The notes beneath the pieces are model-generated. The model saw only the letters and a list, made by a program, of their open reading frames with translations. It was not told the DNA's origin and did no database searches. Below, piece after piece: positions 11,775 to 21,321 of a DNA stretch of 64,000 nucleotides. A program made the position numbers and the translations under genes. This DNA is from Sinonovacula constricta (Eukaryota; Mollusca; Bivalvia; Cardiida; Solecurtidae), in assembly GCA_007844125.1 (NCBI GenBank), contig CM017571.1, positions 29,749,850-29,813,849 on the forward strand, given 5' to 3'. Position 1 is the first letter of the stretch; each line of letters starts with the position of its first letter.

Positions 11775-11945
11775 GCAACCCAGGCCGGCCTCTCAAACGG
11801 TCACCCATCCGTACATCAGCCACGGCAACCGTTGCTGAACCGCGCAGCTTTGGAAGCTGCTTAAACCACGTCACTAAATAGTTGACCCAGCAACGAGGCT
11901 GGTTTGAAGCGGGTATATTTCTACCACTACGCTCGTTATATTAAG
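11775..11945 (-). mobile_element. SINE-like repeat, family D, with tRNA-like head and 5S-like segment
   Basis: Read on the minus strand, a tRNA-like A/B-box head (GTAGTGGTAGAAATA, GCTTCAAACCAGCC) is followed by a body that includes GTACGGATGGGTGACCG, close to the internal control region of 5S rRNA. A diverged second copy lies at about 47100-47225 in the same orientation. Confidence 0.55.
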
Positions 11946-11989
11946 ATACCAGGTCTTAAATATCATTTCTGTAAATTGGTTAACATAAC

Positions 11990-12330
11990 AATAAAATGGA
12001 TGTCATTTCTGAAGAAAGTTTAATAAATCAAGTCTTTCCTGGGGAATAGTCAATGTAATAATAAACAATTCGTGTCATTTACAACAGAGTAAAAATAAAT
12101 GACGGAATTTCTGAAGGTCAATAAAATGTCATTTCTGAGGAATATCCAATGTAATCAGAAATAAATGGTGTAATTTCTTTAGAAAAGTAACTATAAATGA
12201 AATCATTTCTGAATGTCAATAAAAATCACATCATTACTCGGAAATGGTCAATGCAATAATAAATGAAAAAAATGACGAAGTGTCTGAAGAATAGTGAAGT
12301 TTTTTATTAAAAAAGTCCAAATAAATAACA
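11990..12330. repeat. degenerate tandem repeat, unit ~60-65 bp
   Basis: Five or so imperfect repeats of a segment with CATTTCTGA.GAA followed by GTCAATGTAATAATAAATGA. Strong drift prevents an exact unit length. Confidence 0.5.
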
Positions 12331-12659
12331 CCATTTATATAAAAAAAAAATAATCATTGACTAATGTTTATTTTTGAATGATTTAAAACAACGTATATTA
12401 GACAGACTGCAAACAGAAGTGACATCATAACTGAGAACTGTTTTAGTTTGTTGTAAATTATGTTCTCCTGGGAATTTGCTAACAATTTCAAAGAAATTTT
12501 TAAAACAACTAAGAATACGCACATTGTTAATTCGGAACAGCAGTAACAAGATTGAGATATCATTCAAATCAATCACGAAAACAATGTATGCTGACATTTT
12601 ATAGAGTGCGGCCAGAAAAACATCATATTTCTACTTTTTGTACCAAAGATACAATCACG

Positions 12660-12800
12660 ACATTGGACTGAAACCTTCATCGGATTATGAAGCGACCAAT
12701 GAAATATCATTACCAGAAACGGAGAAAAGTGAATTAAATATCCCACTGGTGATGATGAATGGAGACTAACGAAATGGATCGGTCGTGGGTGTCCCACAAT
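12660..12800. repeat. dispersed ~140-bp repeat, copy 1
   Basis: Shares blocks such as CATTGGACTGAAACCTTCAT, GACCAATGAAATATC, TTACCAGAAACGG and GGTCGTGGGTGTCC with 25317-25456, in the same orientation. No coding signal or inverted ends were found. Confidence 0.7.
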
Positions 12801-12958
12801 GTGGTTGTTTACGCGAAGTGAGGTTTTGAACTCTTTTTGACCTACAATACCTTAAAAAGTGACTGTAGTTCTGAGAATTAAGTCTTTCTGTCTGAGAGTT
12901 CGGTAAGGGTACGCCTTCGGTTAGTTTTGACCCGAGGCTATGTGACAGGGATGGATCC

Positions 12959-13031
12959 GGGGGTTGGGGTGGGGGGTCAGGGGATGTGTAGAGGGTATGC
13001 ACCCCCCCCCCACACACACACACACACACAC
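12959..13031. repeat. G-quadruplex-type motif followed by poly-C/(CA)n
   Basis: Four G tracts of four to six bases separated by TT, T and TCA lie at 12959-12983, then a C run at 13002-13011 and (CA)n to about 13031. A second C-run/(CA)n/C-run block occurs at 13212-13254. Confidence 0.85.
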
Positions 13032-13211
13032 TCAAAAACACACCTACCAGGTAAAAGAGTAGGGTTGTGAAAACACATACATGTAAGCTTAAAAATACTA
13101 AGTTTATAAAGTAAATTCAGCCGTTGACAGCTAAGGTCGAAGCTAGGGTCCCTAACTGTGTATGTATATCCAGTATTTACTGCGATAAAGTTGAATGGAT
13201 TGTGATTCATA

Positions 13212-13254
13212 CCCCCCCCCCCCACACACACACACACACACACACTCCCCCCCC
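13212..13254. repeat. poly-C/(CA)n/poly-C microsatellite
   Basis: C12 at 13212-13223, (CA)n to 13245, then C8. The flanks resemble the block at 13002-13031, suggesting a local duplication. Confidence 0.85.
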
Positions 13255-13690
13255 AACTCACGCCACCTCCACCAAAATTTTTGTTATTGAGAGATTTTTT
13301 TTCGAGTCAGCCCCTTTACTATTTGATAAATGTTAGTAATTTGTCGTAGTAAGATTTTTTGCTAAGGTATAAGGAACTCAATGTATTGTAGAACGAAATA
13401 TGGGGAAGGGGGGCTACAAAAGTACAATTTTAGCAAACTAAATATTTACATAATACATTTGTGAAAAAAACACACGAATAATTAGTGATAATCCACGCTT
13501 CTTCTTAGTTTTTTAAAACGGTCACGTCGAAAGATACACCAAAAAAATTGAAAAAAAAAATGCAACCAATTACAAATAATAACACAAGCGAGCTATAAAA
13601 ATAACAAAACCAAGTCCATGCTCTCTCATCCCACGTTCATTTTTCACGTTTTGTTTACGCGCGCTTTTATTAACTGTCGCCATTACTCAT

Positions 13691-13760
13691 GTCACGTGAC
13701 GGAACATGTCGCTTAAGTACATAATATAAAGGTGACGTCTGCTGCGGCAAGTACGTTTAT
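13691..13760 (+). promoter_or_regulatory. promoter of the antistasin/WAP gene
   Basis: A 10-base palindrome GTCACGTGAC (E-box) at 13691-13700 is followed by TATAAA at 13725-13730. The start codon at 13824 is about 95 bases downstream of the TATA box, leaving room for a start site near 13755 and a short 5' UTR. Confidence 0.5.
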
Positions 13761-13823
13761 AGAATTACCTGATATATCCCAACCGTAGTAACGATTGTAC
13801 GGCCATATAATAAACAAGCAAAC

Positions 13824-16800
13824 ATGGGATTACAATGTTTAATTAGAGGAATTGTCATTGCGGTCGTTCTGGCTCAAGGTTGGTAAACGTTTTGTCGGTT
13901 TTATTTAAAGATTATTATTTTAAGAGATCTAGACAAACTTTATTTACGTCTGCGCAAATATAACGTGATTTATGTTTAAATTGTGTCGCTACATGTTTCA
14001 TCGGTTTTATTTAAAGATAAGCGTTTAAATAGCCATTTTTACGTCTGCGAAAATGAAACATGAAAATGTTGTTGTTGTTGTTTCAAAACCTTTTTATTAC
14101 ATTTAAAAATACGCCTTTTCTTCAGACTAATCCACAAGAAACAAGAACAATTTTCCTGTATATGCTTTCTTATAAGTAACAGCTCGATATGCTTGTGTAA
14201 TTTAGGTTTTATCGAGTTTATTTCTCGAATACAAACTTCGGACATTTTGTGTAGATTCGAGTCATTTTCAAAACCAAAGGAAAACAGCAACAACTACGCA
14301 AGACAAGATATAACCCTTAAATGGAACTATATTTCTTTGGATAATTCTGTTTCTAAACAAATGTTGTATGTACATGCGCATGATGCGTATGATGTACGAC
14401 CAAGTTATATTGTTTCCAGTCATTATATAACATGTACTTGAAAGTCATATATGTGATTGTTTAGCCGAAACTCACTGTCAACTTATCAGTCTGAAGGACT
14501 TTCATTGAAACCTTTAAATCCCAATATTTGTTCACAAACATATTTCTAAGGTGACGTTGTGCCTTGAACTCAGGCAACCATTTTCAAATGAACAAAGTTT
14601 ACTTCATATGTGGTTCGTATGTAATAAAATGTCAACTCAGCACAATAATTGTGTCAAACAAACTTTGAGACCATTTTTCATATATTATGTTATAAAATTC
14701 CAGGCTTGTGCGATTCCATCTTTAGGGTGAATGCATGCATGACAGCAAAAGAAATTCTAAAAGAAAGAAAAAAATCCATAAACTAATCCATCTATATTTA
14801 CATTCTTACAATAATCTTAATAAAACATCTAATATCATGTTTTGATGTTGTTTCTGTTTGTTTTTTTAAGTAAAAGAAAATCGCCAAGCAAATAATGGTT
14901 TAGGTCGATTCAAGGGTATGAGATCAAGTAAACGAAGCTCGGCATCTAAAAGGTGGTAACCGACAGTTTGGACCAAATATTTTCTCAAATAACTAAATAA
15001 GTCATTTTTTCTGAAAAGTTCCTGAAAAATGCTGTTCATTGATTCCTAGACCTGTGTAAACCCTCAAGCATAAATCACCACGCGTTATTGCAAACATGTA
15101 TTTCCTATCCGAGCCACGCTGCAGAGATAGCTAGTTTTAAACTTAGAAAACCTTTGAGATCCCGTTATATAGTAATCCGCTCCGACGTTGATCTCTATTT
15201 TCAGCAGAGACCACTATCGAGCTTTTTATACATTTGGAAAGAATACACAGAATGATTTTTTTTCGCAATTAGTTCTGTCTAGCAATTCAGTTAGTGTATA
15301 AAATTGTATTTATTAAGACTAAAGTATACATTTCAAACATTATGCCCAAATTCCCTGAAGCAGTGGTTCGATATTGTTACATGTATTTGATATAGGCAAA
15401 CTTCAAGATACCGCCTTTAACTTATTTCAGGTAACTTCTCACGTTGATTAAAACTAACTTAAGTCTCTGTATGTGTCGGACATCAAAACTAGACAAAAAG
15501 TAACTTTATTAGAATGATTCCTGATTGAATTTACATGTCTCTTACCCAAACAATGTGAACTACATTATTAGAATAGCAAAAAAAGAATGATTTTTGTAGT
15601 TTGATGGCTAATAAAGACATGAGCTGTAATTTTGACATGCACCTTTCCCATGCACTTGTCATGAGTAAAGGGCAAAATGTGTTTTGTGTGTTGAATGTCA
15701 TTGTTCCAAGTCCTTAGTTATTGTTGCTACGCTCTCACAAGTTAATCTATCAATGAAGATGCGGATAGTGAAAATGCGTTCTTTATCTTATAGTGACTCT
15801 CCACTATAGAGAACCAAAAAAATACATACTAGTTGTTTCTATCTCATGTAAATGTATATGTTATGTTTTTACCTATTTGGTAACGTGTATCCTTCAGAAG
15901 CCTTGTTTTTAGGTAAATCCAAACCAAACAAACAAACAACAAAAGGATGCCTTATTTGTGAGCAGAGGCAAATGATTTGCCACGTTATGATTGGTTAAAT
16001 AACGGCTAATTTTGGGATGCCATAAGTGTCATTACGTCTTATGGATTCCTTTTTGATACCGATTTTTTTATCAAATAACCAAAAAAGGTCCTTGTTACAT
16101 GAAAATGTCCTGCAAAACGCTGTTTATTGATGCCCTAGGTCTGTGTGAACAGTGAAGCATAAATTCCCACACGTCATTACAGAAAGGTATTTCCTATCTG
16201 AGCCACGATGCCGAGATAGCTGGGTTATTCTAATTTTATTTGGAATCTAATGTCCCCGTGTACAAAAACGGCAGTATATAAGCACACGTGTTCTGTTAAA
16301 TACATAAATATAATGAAACATATTTAATAACATAATGTAAACTTTTTAGGCAAAAAATAAATGTCTATAGAATTTTTTGATCTCGAAAATATACAATTTA
16401 GATCCAAGACTAAAAGTAAAACTTATCGTCCCGATTCTTATGCTTTCCATTACGTATTAAATGCTGTTAATGTGTGTCACTTAAATTACAATTTTAAGTA
16501 ATTGTAAGAACTTCTGTACTTATATCTTTCATTAAATATATTAAAAATGCATTAAATCACAACATATGTGCATGAAAATCTGACACAAAAATTGTCCCTA
16601 ACTTAGTTCTCATTTCCGTACAAAATTCGTAAATAGCGCGAAGATATTACTTCCCATTTGTACTCTTCACCACATGACGTCATACTGAGATTATTTCTCG
16701 CGAAAGTTTTAAATCTTGGAACCGGTGGCGACATGTTGTGTAATGGCGGCTGAAGAAATTGCTGGTAAGTATGCTGTTTTTCATGCGTATGTTTTCTTGA

Positions 16801-19800
16801 TTTCATTACCGTGCAGCTTGAATAACGATAACCATCTCTGACTGAGACGTTTCTTTGTTTGCGTTGTATCATGTCTTTGTTTATGTATCTGAACGTCAAC
16901 AGATGTCTGCAATTGTACCAAACCGAGGCAAATACTAAGGGAAATAACCCCAAAATTATCATTGCCGTAATAATCAGTTCCGTACAGTATAAAAAGTTCC
17001 GGAGTTGAGAATTTTTCTATTACGGAACTGAGATTTTATACGTTCTATGTGTATTTTTTAACATAATTAACCCGGAATACCGACCAATTCAAATGACAAG
17101 TATTTTGACTATATAACATATGTAAACAGAAAGTCAAAAGAATAAGATATTTATAACTAACAAGAAAATGTACGTCAGCTGAACAAAATATTACGGATCT
17201 GAGCATAATATCATTACGGAAATGATATTTAATTATAATAAACCAATTTTTATGAACTGTTTAGAAGAGAAAACATGTATTTTTAAATCTGCTTATTTAT
17301 TTATTTATTTTTTTGTTTTAAAACAAATCATGTAGGAAAATGGAAACTCGATTTTACTTTTAAGAACTTTTATAAATATTTAATTATTACGGAGATGAAA
17401 TAAAACGTTATGGAAATGATATTGAAAGGTTTGCACCTGTCATTGCAATTTTAAAGCAGTACCAGTTCAAAACAAGATGAAACAACAATATGTTGATATT
17501 TATTTTTAACATTTATGAAAAGAATGGCACATGTACCCGCAATATTGGGTAAATATTTTTTTCACTATATATTTATGGCATTATTCAATCAATACCCCAT
17601 TCACTCAGAAATTAAAGTTAATAATGTTTTGTAGATAGACGACTGGAAATCGACAATCCTGATTTATTACTCGCAACGTGGCAACGTAGATTGAGTGAAT
17701 TGTGTTCCCCGCGAGATAGGCGTGAGCTGACCATAGAGTGGGCTGATTCCGTCGTACATCTTGTGTCCAAGATTGAACACCTAAAGGATTTAATACGCTT
17801 GCGTAAAAGACAGTCTGAAGAATGGATGGTCGCAAATCAACCGTAAAATTAACTAACGCCGAGCGAGTAGCCTTATGGAGACAGCGACAAAGAGAAAGCC
17901 CACGAAAGCATGCTGAATATAAGAGAAAGGAAAGAGAGCGATATCAAGAGAAGAAGAAAAGAGGGGTCATTAAACCAATCAACGAAATGAATGCAAGGAA
18001 ACAAAGAACAAAACGAAGGGGGTGGCGAAAATCATCGAAACAGTATTACAAAAGAAAGAAAGAAGTACTACAGTCTATAGAAAATACAGTGACACCACCA
18101 ACGTCACCAGAAGCAAGTGGTCTGCCCCAACAACAAGTTGCGAGACAGCTGGGTAGAAGAAAAGTAAGAAAAGATCGTTCAAAAGCGTATAGAGAAATCT
18201 TCCGTCTCCGAATTGCTTTGAAAAGGGAAGAAAGGTTGAAAGAAAAATATAAGAAAAGATGGCAAAGGCATAGTAAAGGTAACAACAGGTCGAAAGAAGG
18301 GGATGATATCATTAAAAGTCACGATGGCAGAAAAGCAATCATGTTGTTCTCGATCTTGACACAGCGTATAATAGAGAGATACAACAATACGAAGAGTCAA
18401 GAAGAAAAGCGAAAACTGTCAGCTCTGGTAACAGCAATTGTTTATGTTGTCATGAAAAGCTATTTTGAAATTTTCAAATAAATACTAACGAATTTCAACA
18501 TCTTTTGTCATTACCATGACACAATTTATTTTGTCAAAATAAATGCTTGTATTGATATAATGGATGCTGTATGTTTCATTTACCATTTCCGTAATGCAAG
18601 TCTCATTTCCGTTATACATTATCATTTCCGTAACGGGACATAAATTTGTTTTATTTTTTGTCAATTTAAATGAATATTGATACCATTGCCTTGTTTTCAT
18701 ATTTGATTAAATGTATAATATTTGCCTGGGGCAGTTAGAACGTTTAAACCTTTATTTAAGAATAGAAAACAAGTGTTATATCTACGATTAATTTGATAAA
18801 TTGAGTAATTTCATATGTCTTTATTAAAAACAAATTTGAATTCATCCAAATCCTGGTAAACTTTTCCCTTTCAAGTTTGCTTCTCAGTCAAAAGATATTC
18901 TGATAAAAGTTTTGATCTCAACTTAACTATAGCCTAAAAAAAAAGATTTTAAGTTGTGTTACGGAACTGAGAATAGTTTACAGGTAGGTATGTTCCAATA
19001 GACAGTAAATATCAAAACATGTAAGTTTCTCACTGTCAGGTATTGTTTTCACTGCCAAAATGTTAGTTGGTTATAACAAACACAAAAACAAATAATTTTT
19101 GTAATATTTTTATTTTTGTCAGTGCTGTGATAAGATTCCAAAAATAAATAGAATCACCCAGCTATTTTTAGACATAGAAAGCCACGTGACAACTTACTTT
19201 GGAGATCACGTTATATCGTCATGCTGGTAATCCACTCAGACGTGGAAAGTGTCAAAACGAGTTCACTTGCGGTTCACACAAACAACAATGCCATGTTTTG
19301 GTGTGGGCTGTTTATTATTTTAACTTACAGAAAGAAAATCAGACACTTTCCATATGTACTATTCATTTCAGAATGCCCAATGATTGTTTATACAATAGTT
19401 GTTTGTTTGTTTTTAAATCGAAATAGATACAAACAAAACATATTAGTTAATGTTTACCTGCTGAAAAAGCGTCCTGTTGGCTTTGGCCCAGAACGCAATA
19501 AAGTGGCATGGAAGCCACAAAATACAAGCAATTAACGGCTGCTGCCCTACCATTTGGAAAATGTACCGAGACGAGGGGCGAAGATGGGTACTCGGCTTAT
19601 GATGTCTGTGATATGCTGTCCTAGTACTGTTCTGAGAAACATTGTTAGTCAAAAGCCAGGTTATGTATTAATTTTAACAATACTTTTATATATACAAATG
19701 TCTTATTTGCCCAAAATGTAAATGTTCTTTTTGCAGTAATAGCACAACCCTTGGAGCCTTCGGGGAGACAGGATTCACCCAACCCGCCAACAAATCCTGC

Positions 19801-21248
19801 TGCTGCTAATAGAACGGAAGCGGTAACCGAGGTCCCAACCACTTCGGTGCCAATCACCTCAGCTCCAACTACTGCTTCTTTGAATACCGTAGCCGCTGAC
19901 ACGGCAGCTCCCGACACTGCAACCCCCGATGCCACTGCCCCCACCACCGCAGCCCCCGTAGACGCTGCTTCCAACACTGCAGCCCCCAACAGCGCTGCTC
20001 CAGACACCGCTGCTCCAGAAACAGCAGCCCAAACCACCGAAGGTCTCGCTACCGCAGGTCCCGATACCGCATCTCCCGTAGTTCAAAGCACTGCAGCTCC
20101 CGACGCCGTAACACCAACAGAGGCAGCACCAGGCACTAAGGCACCTGACACAGCAGCCCCCGACTCAGCAGTCCCTAGCACCGACGCAGCTCCAAGCACC
20201 CAAGGACCCAACACCGCATCCCCAAGCACGGCAGTCCCAATAGCGGTCCCTGACACTGCCAACACTGCTGCCTCAAGTACCGTAGCATCCGACACCACAG
20301 CAGCAAACACCGCATCTGTCGACACTGTAGCCCCAAGTGCCACAGCTGCCGACACCGCAGCACCAAGCACCGTAGCTGCAGACACTGTAGCCCCCGACAC
20401 TACAGCCCCAAATACAATTGCACCCGACACCATTGCCCCAAGTGCCGCGGCCCCTAACGAAGTAGCTCCAAGTACAGCAGCCTCCGACACCGCAGCCCCA
20501 AGCACCGCGGTCCCTGACACTGCATCCCCTGACACCACAACTCCAAGTACCGCAGCTCCTGACCCCGCAGGACCCACAACCGCAGTTCTAAATACTGGAA
20601 CTCCCAACTACCACTCTCTCAAACACTGCGGCGGGCGATGACGCTGCTGCTCAGAACGATGGTCTACCAGCTGGGACAAATGCTGATGGAGGTGAAACAC
20701 TGACTAATGAAGGCGAAACACTAGCAAGAACGGATAGTATTACTGGTGGTGATGGTGCTACCGAGTTTGACCTGTCAGTAGCCGAAGATGTCGTTGCTGG
20801 CAACAGCGGTGTTATGCCGCCCGGTTTGAATAAACAAAATGGAAAGCCGAGGGTTTCATTTGGCAACGATATGAAGATAATGCCCAATAGGGGGAGATTC
20901 AACAATGGAGCTAAGACGAAAAAAATGCATTCGAGAGGAAACCCCAAAAGGACTGGTATTAAAAACAGGGACAATGTTCCCGATCTTGAAACACTAATAC
21001 GAAATGCTGAAGCATTGGGATTTGGGGAAGCTGGCGCTGAAAGTCCAGGAGTAGACCCGATAGGGGTCGCTGCAGATGTGGCCGAAACCCTTGTCTCAAG
21101 TGAAGGGGCGTGTCCTCTGGTTGCATGTGACCTGCTGTGTAACCACGGAAAGGTCTTGGATAACAACGGATGCGAGCTGTGCGAATGCAAATGTAAGGGT
21201 ACTTTTTATATAAAATTAACTAGTTAAAAATATACAATTTTTATCATA

Positions 21249-21321
<73 letters not shown>

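Noticed and set aside
12766..13261. ORFs with Cys/Val repeats (VCVCVCV)
   Set aside because: They are translations of the (CA)n and poly-C microsatellites.
16603..16962. 119-codon minus-strand ORF with a hydrophobic start
   Set aside because: It overlaps the promoter and first exon on the plus strand, has no recognisable domain, and its apparent signal-like start has no supporting context.
19645..20607. Antisense ORFs of 130 and 174 codons with Ala/Val/Gly repeats
   Set aside because: They mirror the GC-rich 15-nt coding repeat on the plus strand. Only the plus frame has a signal peptide, phase-matched exons and cysteine domains.
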